The notes under the pieces were generated by a model. It was not told the origin of the DNA and did no database searches. It saw only the letters and a list, made by a program, of their open reading frames with translations. From assembly GCA_028752905.1 (NCBI GenBank), contig JAQNBH010000004.1, positions 3,580,610-3,644,609 on the forward strand: DNA of 64,000 bases. The letters are read 5' to 3'. The stretch's first letter is position 1; every line of letters starts with the position of its first letter. The stretch comes from Cladorhizidae sp. MBARI D1340-BT2. Taxonomy: Eukaryota > Porifera > Demospongiae > Poecilosclerida > Cladorhizidae. This document shows positions 24,831-36,876 of the stretch, piece by piece. The position numbers and the translations under genes are program-made.

Positions 24831-25722
24831 AGCGATGCGTTTGTTTGCTAAGATAAAGCCGATTCCTAAACAAGCAATTTGCCTTCTGAAATGAATTTTC
24901 CACTGAAAAATAATTGTTATCTTGAAATTAGTTACTTACAAGTAGACAATATTTGTCATACCTTTTGAATAATGGGTTTGTGAGATAAGGATTTGGCATA
25001 TTTCAATTAGTAAATATATATAGATGTAGTAAAAACAAGTTTTAATAATTATATAAGCATTAGTCAAATAGAGCCCAAACCAAAACTCACAAATAGTTGC
25101 TGGTGAATAATCACCTTCACTTCTATACCTGCAATCTGAAGTGGTGAAATGTTTTCTGTGAACTGCAATTTTATTGTATTTTCTTTCTAGCTTTCTAATC
25201 AGTTAGAAATGTCTTTTCCACCCAAATATTGTTTAAAATAAAACACACAAAACTGATTGCTTGTATCAACTAATTATCCTATATTACCTTCTTAATTTTC
25301 AAACTGAAGCTGTTTTCTGGGAACAATTCCAAGTTTCCACCTATAGGCGCTACTTAGGTCAATCTGTGTGATCTACTCATCAAGGTTTCACCACATGCAG
25401 ACTAAATTTGCCGTTAATTATGCTTACCTGCAACATTATGTCCTGTTAATTTTATAATGCAAGAATGAGATGCCGCTAATACACAACAGGAAAAGATCAT
25501 CACAGGGACTGATAGTATTTAAAGTGGGCATTTTGTGTGGTTGCTTGGCCGTCAGCCGATTACTGCCAATTAAAGAGTGATTACTTGTGAGGGCAAGCCC
25601 GGGAAACAGCTTGTTTGTATTTATACACACATGCATTGTTTATATTTGCAGGAGGTTGCCTTAATAAGAGTGCACCACTACATGTGTGACTATGGCCATG
25701 TTCAGTGTTATTATGATTGCCC

Positions 25723-25744
25723 CCCCCCCCCCCCCCCCCCCCCC
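25723..25744. repeat. C22 homopolymer
   Basis: Twenty-two consecutive C in the last intron of the kinase gene. Confidence 0.95.
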
Positions 25745-26110
25745 GGGTATAAGTAACTTTTGCATGGTTGTGATTATACCTCACCTACCAGAGCATTAGC
25801 TGCAGTTAGTGTTTTGAACGGGGGGGAGGGGAAGGAACACAGGGGAAATGATACATATTCTTATACAACTTCATGGAAAAAATAAAATAAAATAAAATAA
25901 TTTTTTGAGTGTGGGGAAATGTTCCAGGAAAACCCTGCCTACAATTTTAATACCTAAAGAAAGCACAGAAATGGAGGTACTTTTAAATGAAGTATAAATG
26001 GTTAGCCAGGGACTGTGTGGAACTTACGGAGCTCTAAAGTACAGTAGGTTTTTATTTTAATACGTCAGATTTTTTGGTCCTTTGGCTCCACTCCCTTACA
26101 AGTAACTAAC

Positions 26111-26162
26111 CACTTCCAGGAATAAAGTCAAACTTGATATCTTTGAGTTGATTGTTCTCTGC
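26111..26162 (-). CDS. OXSR1: OXSR1-like exon: N-terminal half of PF2/CCT domain
   Basis: The minus strand reads a pyrimidine-rich acceptor (TTTGTCATTCCTCAAG), then 52 nt encoding AENNQLKDIKFDFIPGS plus one base, then GTTAGT. The block LKDIKFDF matches the ELNDIRFEF core of OSR1/SPAK PF2. The trailing G joins with AT of the last exon to make GAT (Asp), in phase. The 5' junction is less clean: the previous exon ends with two spare bases, so AAG/GCA splicing needs a different donor (GTTTGC), an unseen micro-exon, or a one-base sequence error. Confidence 0.8.
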
Positions 26163-26493
26163 CTTGAGGAATGACAAACAGCATAAACTCATCATCAATT
26201 TTAAGCAAATCTTCTTTTTTTTATTACTTATCAATACATGCTAGTATGCTCCTGGGCAAAGGTTAACAGAATCAAACGGAGACAAACTCTGTACTTATTG
26301 AGGGATGATAAAGATTTGCTGACAAACTCAACAGAGGGGAAATACATATGCACACACCTGCTTAGCATAGTGCATAGTATAAGCCACACACTGTACTGCT
26401 TCTTCTTCTACCCATAGTATCTATTTTCAGATTTGAGTCCAACCTTGAAAATATTCCTCTACTCAGAAAGATAACTGCAGTGAGCAAACATAC

Positions 26494-26728
26494 CTCTTCC
26501 TCAACACCAATTTGATAAGCTTATCTCTACTGGCTATCGTATCATCACTTGTGGCTTCGATCATCATTGCTTTTTTAAACTCCATTTCCATAGCATGTGC
26601 TGCTTTGGCCTGTTCTATGCTAAGATTCTGCTGGTGAATCTGGAACTGCAGCTGCTGCTTTTCCTCTCCAATGCCTGCACTGATTAAAATAAATTCCGAT
26701 TCTGCAAACTGCTCTGGAGTTTGTTGCC
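26494..26728 (-). CDS. OXSR1: OXSR1-like exon: Gln-rich coiled coil leading into PF2
   Basis: The acceptor is TCCTTCCAG and the donor GAAGAG/GTATGT. The exon is 235 nt: two bases completing a Gly codon, 77 codons without a stop, then two spare bases. It encodes QQTPEQFAESEFILISAG, then GEEKQQLQFQIHQQNLSIEQ and EMEFKKAMMIEATSDD. It ends SRDKLIKLVLRK, where KLVLRK corresponds to the first PF2 strand (family pattern SLVLRLR). The helical Gln/Glu-rich stretch is not a feature I know from vertebrate OSR1 and may be lineage specific. The 5' phase joins perfectly to the exon at 27198. Confidence 0.75.
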
Positions 26729-27197
26729 CTGGAAGGATGGAGCGTGAAGGTTAATACATCCTCAACCAAATTCAGAAGTGAATAATTACGGAGAATAAAT
26801 CAACTATAATGCCACCACCTGGATGTGAGCCTATGCAGGGCCAAAGTATTGCCTAAAATCGTAGAGCTGGTGGGACCGAGGAAGGATCCGAGGAAGGGGA
26901 TCCTTCGTGTGCTTAAATCTTTGCTAAATTGCCGAAAATGAGAAATCTACCCTATCCATCATTAATTATTGGGGTTTTTTTATTGTATTTCAGCATACCT
27001 TTAGCTCTCTTTAAACATCGATTAGACAACGAGTATTTATAGAAGGATATTTTCAAAGTGTTTGTAATATTTGTGTTATTCGCAGTTTTACACGCTACAC
27101 AATCCGTGAATATTTCTCCATCGTCTTCACCAGCAAATCAGCTAATGTTTTACCCCTCGAAAATAATGTGATAAGTAAAATGTGGCAGAGTTTGTAC

Positions 27198-27291
27198 CTG
27201 TCATGTGTTGCTTCAGCGAGATCTCATGTTGATCCTTTGCAGAGATAAGTTTCCTCTCTACCTGTTTCAAAGTTTCCAGCAGGTTTTGACT
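27198..27291 (-). CDS. OXSR1: OXSR1-like exon: linker coiled coil
   Basis: With acceptor GTTCAG/AGTC and donor ACAG/GTACAA, the exon encodes SQNLLETLKQVERK, then LISAKDQHEISLKQHMT plus one base. Both phases fit (0 in, 1 out) and join the S-motif exon at 32099 and the exon at 26728. An alternative acceptor (CTCTAG at 27345-27343) would add 17 codons but runs into an in-frame TAA, so I prefer the shorter exon. Predicted to be helical and charged. Confidence 0.6.
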
Positions 27292-27403
27292 CTGAACTTA
27301 GACGGAATACAACTCTGGTTGAGACAAGGGAGAGCCGGCAGCCTAGAGAAACAAAGATAACCACAAGCAATCATAACTTTATAATTGCAGAGCATATATT
27401 ATA

Positions 27404-30400
27404 GGAGGGAATGTGGTAGTCATTCCACATGCATGTATACACCAGGGAATGTGGTAGCCACTCCACATGCATGTATATACCAGGGAATGTGGTAGTCACT
27501 CCACATGCATGTATATACCAGGGAATGTGGTTGCCACTCCACATGCATGTATATACCAGGGAATGTGGTAGTCACTCCACATGCATGTATATACCAGGGA
27601 ATGTGATAGCCACTCCACATGCATGTATATACCAGGGAATGTGATAGCCACTCCACATGCATGTATATACCAGGGAATGTGGTAGCCACTCCACATGCAT
27701 GTATACACCAGGGAATGTGGTAGTCACTCCACATGCATGTATATATCAGGGAATGTGGTAGTCACTCCACATGCATGTATATACCAGGGAATGTGATAGC
27801 CACTCCACATGCATGTATATACCAGGGAATGTGGTAGCCACTCCACATGCATGTATACATCAGGGAATGTGGTAGTCACTCCACATGCATGTATATACCA
27901 GGAATGTGTTAGTCACTCCACATGCATGCATATACCAGGGAATGTGGTAGTCACTCCACATGCATGTGTATACCAGGGAATGTGGTAGTCAATCCACATG
28001 CATGTACATATATATCAGGGAATGTGCACATGCATGTATATAACAGGGAATGTGGTAGTCACTCCACATGCATGTACATATATACCAGGGAATGTGGTAG
28101 CCACTCCACATGCATGTATATACCAGGGAATGTGGTGGTCACTCCACATGCATGTATATAGCAGGGAATGTGGTAGCCACTCCACATGCATGTATATACC
28201 AGGGAATGTGGTAGTCACTCCACATGCATGTATATAGCAGGGAATGTGGTAGCCACTCCACATGCATGTATATACCAGGGAATGTGGTAGTCACTCCACA
28301 TGCATGTATATACCAGGGAATGTGGTAGCCACTCCACATGCATGTATATATCAGGGAATGTGGTAGCCACTCCACATGCATGTATATACCAGGGAATGTG
28401 GTAGTCACTCCACATGCATGTATATACCAGGGAATGTGGTAGTCACTCCACATGCATGTATATACCAGGGAATGTGGTAGCCACTCCACATGCATGTATA
28501 TAGCAGGGAATGTGGTAGTCACTCCACATGCATGTATATACCAGGGAATGTGGTAGTCACTCCACATGCATGTATATACCAGGGAATGTGGTAGCCACTC
28601 CACATGCATGTATATACCAGGGAATGTGGTAGCCACTCCACATGCATGTATATACCAGGGAATGTGGTAGTCACTCCACATGCATGTATATACCAGGAAT
28701 GTGTTAGTCACTCCACATGCATGTATATACCAGGGAATGTGGTAGTCACTCCACATGCATGTATATACCAGGGAATGTGGTAGCCACTCCACATGCATGT
28801 ATATACCAGGGAATGTGATAGCCACTCCACATGCTTGTATATACCAGGGAATGTGGTAGCCACTCCACATGCATGTATATAACAGGGAATGTGATAGCCA
28901 CTCCACATGCATGCATATAACAGTGAATGTGGTAGTCACTCCACATGCATGTATATACCAGGGAATGTGGTAGTCACTCCACATGCATGCATATAACAGG
29001 GAATGTGGTGGTCACTCCACATGCATGTATATACCAGGAATGTCTTAGTCACTCCACATGCATGTATACACCAGGGAATGTCTTAGTCACTCCACATGCA
29101 TGCATATACCAGGGAATGTGTTAGTCACTCCACATGCAAGAATATACCAGGGAATGTGGTAGTCACTCCACATGCATGTATATACCAGGGAATGTGTTAG
29201 TCACTCCACATGCATGCATATACCAGGAATGTCTTAGTCACTCCACATGCATGTATATACCAGGGAATGTGGTAGTCACTCCACATGCATGTATATACCA
29301 GGAATGTCTTAGTCACTCCACATGCATGTATACACCAGGGAATGTCTTAGTCACTCCACATGCATGCATATACCAGGGAATGTGTTAGTCACTCCACATG
29401 CATGTATATACCAGGGAATGTGATAGTCACTCAACATGCATGTACAGTATATACCAGGGAATGTGGTAGTCACTCCACATGCATGTATATACCAGGAATG
29501 TCTTAGTCACTCCACATGCATGCATATACCAGGGAATGTGTTAGTCACTCCACATGCATGTATATACCAGGGAATGTGGTAGTCACTCCACATGCATGTA
29601 TATATCAGGGAATGTGGTAGCCACTCCACATGCATGTATACACCAGGGAATGTGGTAGTCACTCCACATGCATGTATATACCAGGGAATGTGGTAGTCAC
29701 TCCACATGCATGTATATACCAGGAATGTGGTAGTCACTCCACATGCATGTGTATACCAGGTAATGTGGTAGTCAATCCACATGCATGTACATATATATCA
29801 GGGAATGTGCACATGCATGTATATAACAGGGAATGTGGTAGTTACTCCACATGCATGTACATATATACCAGTAGTCACTCCACATGCATGTATATACCAG
29901 GGAATGTGGTAGTCACTCCACATGCATGTATATACCAGGGAATGTGGTAGTCACTCCACTTGCATGTATATATATACCAGGGAATGTGCACATGCATGTA
30001 TATAACAGGGAATGTGGTAGTCACTCCACATGCATGTACATATATACCAGGGAATGTGGTAGCTACTCCACATGCATGTATATACCAGGGAATGTGGTAG
30101 CCACTCCACATGCATGTATATACCAGGGAATATGGTAGTCACTCCACATGCATGTATACACCAGGGAATGTGGTAGCCACTCCACATGCATGTATATACC
30201 AGGGAATGTGATAGCCACTCCACATGCATGTATATACCAGGGAATGTGGTAGTCACTCCACATGCATGTATATAGCAGGGAATGTGATAGCCACTCCGCA
30301 TGCATGCATATAACAGTGAATGTGGTAGTCACTCCACATGCATGTATATACCAGGGAATGTGGTAGTCACTCCACATGCATGTATATACCAGGGAATGTG

Positions 30401-30692
30401 GTAGTCACTCCACATGCATGTATATACCAGAGAATGTGGTAGTCACTCCACATGCTTGTATATACCAGGGAATGTGGTAGCCACTCCACATGCATGTATA
30501 TAGCAGGGAATGTGGTAGTCACTCCACATGCATGTATATACCAGGGAATGTGGTAGCCACTCCACATGCATGTATATACAAGGGAATGTGGTAGTCACTC
30601 CACATGCATGTATACACTAGGGAATGTGGTAGTCACTCCACATGCATGCATATAACATGAAATGTGGTAGCCACTCCACATGCATGTATATA
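27404..30692. repeat. 38-bp satellite array, about 86 copies, with an internal palindrome
   Basis: The unit is CCAGGGAATGTGGTAGTCAC plus TCCACATGCATGTATATA, exactly 38 bp in most copies. The core ACATGCATGT is a perfect palindrome. Variants alternate GTC/GCC and CCAG/GCAG, and truncated units appear near 28015, 29812 and 29870. The array fills most of the kinase-gene intron between 27291 and 32099. Long Trp/His-rich frames here are artefacts of the 114-nt super-period. Confidence 0.98.
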
Positions 30693-31055
30693 TGTATGTG
30701 TAGATCTAAACTGTATACATATGTGCATGTGTAGATCTAATCTGTATATACATGTGCATGTGTAGATCTAAACTGCATGCACATGTGCATTGTGTAGATC
30801 TAAACTGTATACACATGTGCATGTGTAGATCTCAACTGTATACACATGTGCTTGTGTAGATCTAATCTGTATATACATGTGTATGTATAGATCTAAACTG
30901 TATACACATGTATGTGCATGTGTAGATCTAATCTGTATATACATGTGCATGTATAGATCTAAACTCTATACACATGTATGTGCATGTGTAGATCTAAACT
31001 GTATACACATGTGCATGTGTAGATCTAACCTGTATACACATGTGCATGTGTGCAT
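30693..31055. repeat. About 31-bp array next to the 38-bp satellite
   Basis: About eleven copies of a unit with TGTAGATCTAAACTGTATAC and ACATGTGCATG. It is joined directly to the 38-bp array through shared TGCATGTATATA sequence. Confidence 0.93.
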
Positions 31056-31094
31056 TGGATTGGAGGGCAAAAATAGAAGGGAATTCAATGAAAA

Positions 31095-31352
31095 CCACAT
31101 TGATGGGACCCTGTAGGACAATGTCCGCAACTTTGACTACCTGCAGGACATGGCTGTACATATGCGATCATTTTTAGGATAAAAAAAGAGCACACAGAGA
31201 GAGCTCTATCTTTTGAATTATATATCAAGTTCATCGAGTGAAATTAGCAGAATTTATGGAGCTGCAAATTAGGATCTCTTAAAATCATTCTAAACCAAAA
31301 TTACTTTTACTATATTTGACGTTCACTATATTAAAGGGTCCTATCAATGTGG
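31095..31352. mobile_element. Candidate MITE with 18-bp terminal inverted repeats
   Basis: CCACATTGATGGGACCCT at 31095 pairs with AGGGTCCTATCAATGTGG ending at 31352 (one mismatch). About 258 bp, AT-rich and non-coding. No clear target duplication, so the superfamily is open. Confidence 0.55.
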
Positions 31353-31552
31353 ACTACATTGTTAAATTCTAGTTTCCTGACAATCCATTCCAATAGACAT
31401 AATTGAACATCTTTTCCCTCGCATATATAGTATATACAAGTGCATGGAACACAAAGTACAGAGGGTTTTTTTTAAAGTGCCACAACTCTTAAATTGTTTG
31501 GAATAAACTTCATAGTATAAAATTATCCTCTTTTCAGTTCAGTCTTGAAAAA

Positions 31553-31996
31553 TTGTCATGCTCAAAAAATTACACCAGTCAAGCAGTCTTCTCCCTTCGT
31601 GCTGAAGCTGGGAGAAGTTTGAAAGGAGCTGCTGTGTTCATGACTAGCAACATGCCTACATGTACATACACACCAAGCTTCAAGCAGAATCGAGAGAGCT
31701 GCACCAAACCTGTCCTGTGGCAAGCACTGCTTGGCCTTCCACTTTCAGCAACATGGACGCCTGCTACATGTGCACTTGGAACTGATGAGGAAGACAATGA
31801 CAACAGGTGGCCTTGGAAATCCACTCTTGACTCGCAAGTTCCAGGTGGCCACAGGAAACGTGGGGAGAATCATACCCCCAACACAGAGGTGATGGCAACT
31901 GTTGTGGGTGTGGCTTACTCTTTATCACTTCAACATTTCCAATTATTGGTTCCCTTAGAAAAAATTGAGTCTTGGAAATCTACCCACGAAATATAA
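31553..31996 (+). other. Unassigned open stretch in a kinase-gene intron
   Basis: Both strands are open over much of this stretch (147 codons plus, 81 codons minus). Neither product resembles a family I know, and neither is needed to keep the kinase exons in phase. Probably non-coding intron or an old repeat. Confidence 0.25.
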
Positions 31997-32098
31997 CAAT
32001 GAAAACTACGCTAGTTGCATCATTAGAGTTGAAAGAGAGTAACCACAGCCTGCATTACACCCACAACATAGAGTAATCATTTCATACTACTAGCCTAC

Positions 32099-32230
32099 CA
32101 GCTGTGTTGCTTGTGCTGCACGCTTGTCGGAGTTCAGGGCATGCTCTTCCAAACACTCATCATCTGACCACTCCCACTCACCATCCTCTGTCTTATGCAG
32201 AAGACCACTGGAACCAGGAATGCGTTTAAC
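32099..32230 (-). CDS. OXSR1: OXSR1-like exon: S-motif with WNK phosphorylation site
   Basis: The acceptor TATTCATAG and donor CTG/GTAGGC bound exactly 44 codons, phase 0 to 0. The peptide begins [17 protein letters not shown] and continues [14 protein letters not shown]. This is the diagnostic segment after the kinase domain of OSR1/SPAK (family pattern R-V-P-G-S-S-G-x-L-H-K-T-E-D-G-x-W-E-W-S-D-D-E). The first Ser of GSSG corresponds to OSR1 Ser325 / SPAK Ser373, the second site phosphorylated by WNK kinases. This exon is the single strongest identification in the window. Confidence 0.95.
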
Positions 32231-32454
32231 CTATGAATAATATGTAAGTAATAATAGTGGTACGATAAACTATGAATACAATAATGAACATTATACTCCG
32301 CCAGGCATATTGAAAGATCAACGTAGTTTCCAGAGGTGCATATCATTGGTATTTACATATGTTATGTGCTCAATTGGACAATTATTAGCAAGCACATGTA
32401 CAAAGATTATGAACTTTATGGATTGTCGGAGGTTTTGTTAGCTCTTCACCCTCA

Positions 32455-32630
32455 GTCATATGAGTAGCTAGCCATCCAAGAGCAGCTAGCGTGTTATGGA
32501 GACATAGCCATCCAAGCAGCAACTAGCAGAGTCATGGAGACTAGAGTAGCTAGCCATCCAAGCAGCAGCTAGCGGAGTCATGGAGACTAGAGTAGCTAGC
32601 CATCCAGCTAGCAGTCTGGAGACAAGAGTT
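32455..32630. repeat. About 55-bp diverged tandem repeat
   Basis: Three to four copies of TAGCTAGCCATCCAAGCAGC with GAGTCATGGAGACTAG. Confidence 0.8.
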
Positions 32631-33170
32631 CCCCAGCACTGAATGGACACCGGACATAGTTAAGCAGGTTGGTCCAGTGCTCTTCAAAGTTCAAATTTCA
32701 AAAGCTGTTTCCCATCTAATCCTAGCCTTTTAGGCGATTAAGAACTCTGACCATTGGATGTACATATATATATAAACTGTACTGTCTGTAGTACACTGCT
32801 CTATAAAGTAAAGATAGGTGTGCACGTATATGATTTCAAATGGTAAAGGGTTATCTAATGTAAGATACACCATATTTCCCCCCACCCTTTTCCAGAGGAG
32901 CTCAAGTTTCTAGCTCAGTGATATCTACATTTCTCAACATATGTACAAACACTAAGTACTGTCCTTCAACAGGTCTGGAAACTTTCCAGCATATGTAGTA
33001 GCGTAGAGTGGAAGCTTCACCTGCTATACATGAAAGTATATTCAGAGTGCTAGTTGTAGATTACTAGAATAAACATCGTATACATAACTATTGTTCAGAT
33101 TGCTGGCACATATATTACGGGGTGGTCAGGACAACCTTGGGCTCTGAGAAGGGGAAGCTCGGGGGGGTAA
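32631..33170. other. No exon recognised in this intron part
   Basis: I looked here for the missing kinase C-lobe (subdomains X-XI) and did not find it. Confidence 0.4.
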
Positions 33171-33175
33171 TCTTT

Positions 33176-33216
33176 TTGTGTGTGTGTGTGTGTGTGGAGG
33201 GTGGGGGGGGGGGGGG
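33176..33216. repeat. (TG)n and G14 run
   Basis: TGTG repeat followed by GGAGGGTG and a run of 14 G. Confidence 0.9.
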
Positions 33217-33267
33217 ACAACATTTCAAGCGAATGCTTAGGCCACCAACAGGGCAAATGAAAAGATA

Positions 33268-33640
33268 AATGCAATGCAATGCTTGTATACATGTGTGTGC
33301 TGGCAACATGTGCACAAGAGGCAATGCTTGTATACATGTGTGTGCCGGCAACATGTGCACAAGAGGCAATGCTTGTATACATGTGTGTGCTGGCAACATG
33401 TGCACAAGAGGCAATGCTTGTATACATGTGTGTGCTGGCAACATGTGCACAAGAGGCAATGCATGTATACATGTGTGTGCTGGCAACATGTGCACAAGAG
33501 GCAATGCTTGTATACATGTGTGTGCTGGCAACATGTGCACAAGAGGCAATGCATGTATACATGTGTGTTCTGGCAACATGTGCACAAGAGGCAATGCTTG
33601 TATACATGTGTGTGCTGGCAACATCTGCACAAGGGTAATG
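33268..33640. repeat. 45-bp array, about 8 copies
   Basis: The unit is AATGCTTGTATACATGTGTG followed by TGCTGGCAACATGTGCACAA and GAGGC, with very high identity between copies. A period of 45 keeps all six frames open, which produces spurious 120-180-residue frames. Confidence 0.98.
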
Positions 33641-34115
33641 ATTCATGTGAATGTTATATGATGAGAGATTCAGCCATCAGGTAGCTCCAACCCTACGCAT
33701 ATCTTGACTGGTATAAGATGGATGTGCAACACCTCCGCCACAAGCAATACCCTCCATTGGTTGGCTCCACTCAAGTCTTTCTCCACAATATTGGATGGTC
33801 TGAAAGCACAGTGTGTGCTGACTGAATACCTTCATCATTAAAATATCTACACATATTCATGAGACACTCTTTCAAATCTGACTCACAAAGTCGAGTCCAA
33901 CTACGGCAAAGTAGATATAGGTGAAGATACAGGAGACACTGCAGACTAACAAGCTTATGGAGTTGACAAACAGCCATTCTACAGCTTTGAATGACGTTCC
34001 ACCATAAGCAACAGAACCCACACACAGACATCGCAAAAAAAAAGCAAAAACTTTTAAAGACTCGAGAGAAAAAAATCTTGCAGCTACACAGATTTCAAGA
34101 GAGATAAGGTTTTGT
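33641..34115. other. No gene assigned
   Basis: Open frames on both strands (for example 33771-34031 minus) match nothing I recognise. No kinase motif seen. Confidence 0.35.
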
Positions 34116-34129
34116 TTTGGAGCAAGTTA

Positions 34130-35165
34130 AATCTAGCCAATGCAGATGGAGCACGTCAATTATTAGTAAGCCATATACACAAATGTATACCTTTGTAGCA
34201 CATCAATTATTAGCAAGCCATATACACATATGTATATGTAGCAAGTTAATTATTAGCAAGCCATATACACATATGTACATATATATCTATGTAGCACGTC
34301 AATTATTAGCAAGCCATATACACACATGTACATATATACCTATGTAGCATGTCAATTATTAGCAAGCCATATACTCATGTGTACATATAATATACCTATG
34401 TAGCATGTTAATTATTAGCAAGCCATATACACATATGTACCCTATGTAGCACGTCAATTATTAGCAAGCCATATACATACCTATGTAGCATGTCAATTAT
34501 TAGCAAGCCATATACACACATGTACATATATACCTATGTAGCATGTCAATTATTAGCAAGCCATATACACACATGTACATATATACCTATGTAGCATGTC
34601 AATTATTAGCATGCCATATACACATATGTACATATATACCTATGTAGCTCGTCAATTATTAGCAAGCCATATACACACATGTACATATATACCTATGTAG
34701 CATGTCAATTATTAGCATGCCATATACACATGTGTACATATATACCTATGTAGCATGTCAATTATTAGCAAGCCATATACACATGTACGTATATACCTAT
34801 GTAGCACGTCAATTATTAGCAAGCCATATACACACATGTACATTTATACCTATGTAGCATGTCAATTATTGGCAAGCCATATACACATATGTACATATAT
34901 ATACCTATGTAGCACGTCAATTATTAGCAAGCCATATACACATATGTACATATATACCTATGAAGCACGTCAATTATTAGCAGGCCATATACACATATGT
35001 ACATATTACCTATGTAGCAAGTCAATTATTAGCAGGCCATATACACATATGTACATATATACCTACATATGTAGCACGTCAATTATTAGCAGGCCATATA
35101 CACATATGTACATATATACCTATGTAGCATGTCAATTATTAGCAAGCCATATACACATATGTAGC
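34130..35165. repeat. About 53-bp array, about 19 copies
   Basis: The unit includes GTAGCATGTCAATTATTAGC, AAGCCATATACACATATG and TACATATATACCTAT. The period is 53 bp, with TA-rich length variation. Confidence 0.97.
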
Positions 35166-35211
35166 TACAATACCTCTGTCAGACGACCAATGAGACTGTA
35201 ATGTACTGTAC

Positions 35212-35480
35212 AGTTTGGTTCACAACACGACGCTGGTCAAGCATTGCATTGCGGTTTGTCAATTGACCTTTGACCCAAGTGCCGCAGACACATGGTGTTC
35301 TGATTGGTCCGACGCTGCTTTTCAGACGCTGGATTAGAACCTTTTTTTTCCATCTAGCATTTGAAACACAGCGTCGATACCAATCAGAACATCGCGTGTC
35401 CGCGGCAATTAGGTCAAAGGTTAATTGGCAAACCGCAACGCAATACAACACTCGGCCAGCATTGTGTTGTGTACCAGCCT
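35212..35480. mobile_element. MITE with long inverted repeats related to the Harbinger element
   Basis: The two halves are inverted copies over more than 100 bp. Left blocks GGTTCACAACACGACGCTGG, TTGCGGTTTGTCAATTGACC and GGTGTTCTGATTGG have reverse complements on the right. The outer AGG(C/T)TGGT(T/A)CACAA ends resemble the AGGCCRGTTCACAATA ends of the PIF/Harbinger element at 40414-44930. The right flank is TAA and the left flank TAC, so the 3-bp duplication is imperfect. Confidence 0.8.
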
Positions 35481-35884
35481 TAAGAGGCATTTCATAATTT
35501 CATGTTTTTTCACAAAAATTATTTGAGGAGATTATACCCCATGGTTGTTACAATTATGTGTAGATGATGATGTGGGCGTGGTTGTGCACGTGTGTATTGG
35601 TGTGGGGTCTTTGGCAATAATTAGAAAGTTTGGTGTTTGGGAACTCTTAACCTCCATAACTCCAGCTGCTATAATTTGACTCCATTGTGAAGACTAAGAG
35701 CTAACACAAAACAACACACTAAACTTATCAAAATTAACCTTGATCCTTATTCCTGCATGTTCTTAGCAGAGGCTACATAAATGTCTTGCATTAGAAATTC
35801 CACGAACACAACAAAGATTTAACTCCCCCCCCCCAACCCGCATGAACAATGAAAAACTCTAGCAAGAATGTGCATGCCTGTCAT

Positions 35885-36720
35885 AGTTATACGAACATTT
35901 GAGTAATCCGAATACCCTCCGGCCTTAACATTTCAGTAATCTGAACCCCCTCCAGTCCAACATTTCAGTAATCTGAACACCATCCAGTCATAACATTACA
36001 GTAATCTGAACACCCTCCAGGTCCAACATTACAGTAACCTGAACAACCTCCAGTCCCAACCTTTCAGTAATCTGAACACCCTCCAGCCCCAACATTTCAG
36101 TAATCCGAATACCCTCCGGCTCCAACATTTCAGTAATCTGAACACCCTCCAGTCCCAACATTTCAGTAAACCGAATACCCTCTGGCCCCAACATTTCAGT
36201 AATCTGAACACCCTCCAATCCCAACATTTCAGTAATCTGAACACCCTCCAGACCCAACATTTCAGTAATCCGAATACCCTCCGGCCCCAACATTTCAGTA
36301 ATCTGAACACCATCCAGTCCCAACATTTCAGTAATCTGAACACCCTCCAGTTCGAACATTACAGTAATCTGAACAACCTCCAGTCCAAACATTTCAGTAA
36401 TCTGAACACCCTCCAATCCCAACATTTCAGTAATCTGAACACCCTCCAGCCCCAACATTTCAGTAATCCGAATACCCTCCGGCCCCAACATTTCAGTAAT
36501 CTGAACACCCTCCAGTCCCAACATTTCAGTAATCTGAACACCCTCCAGTCATAACATAAAATAATCTGAACACCCTCAAATACAAACATTTCATTAATCT
36601 GAACACCCTCCTCCTCCAGTCATAACATTACAGTAATCTGAACACCATCAAATACAAAGATTTCAGTAATCTGAACAATCTCCAGTCCCAACCTTTCAGT
36701 AATCTGAACACCCTCCAGTC
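35885..36720. repeat. 33-bp array, about 25 copies
   Basis: The unit is AACATTTCAGTAATCTGAAC followed by ACCCTCCAGTCCC, 33 bp. Because 33 is divisible by three, the minus strand shows an 11-residue peptide repeat (MLGLEGVQITE). I regard this as a by-product. Confidence 0.97.
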
Positions 36721-36876
36721 CCTGCGTTAAATGGCCTCCTACTGTAATAGCAAAAACCAACAACAACAGTACCAATACTACTAATACTAAGCAGCATTGC
36801 CAAGTCCTGGCCTCACTGCTGCTCACTTGAGGGAAGGATAGACAACAGATGAAGCTATGCTTCTTGTGGGCCTCAC

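Noticed and set aside
25424..25442. Possible micro-exon (AACAG / 15 bases / GTAAGC) of the kinase gene
   Set aside because: It lies after the PF2 exon and before the last exon, where the two already join in phase, and it would introduce a stop.
28139..28984. 281-codon Trp/His/Cys-rich frame and its shorter relatives
   Set aside because: Period-38 satellite read over three units. It cycles through the same 38 residues.
27404..30692. CRISPR-like array
   Set aside because: Units are head-to-tail with no unique spacers, in a eukaryotic intron.
30768..31116. Short frames across the 31-bp array
   Set aside because: Repeat-derived.
33771..34031. 86-codon hydrophobic minus-strand frame in a kinase-gene intron
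   Set aside because: Cys-rich and hydrophobic without pattern. Not similar to the expected kinase C-lobe.
35988..36524. 11-residue peptide repeat frame (178 codons), considered as a leucine-repeat protein
   Set aside because: The 33-bp minisatellite lies inside a kinase-gene intron. Stops and indels outside the array, no unique coding flank.
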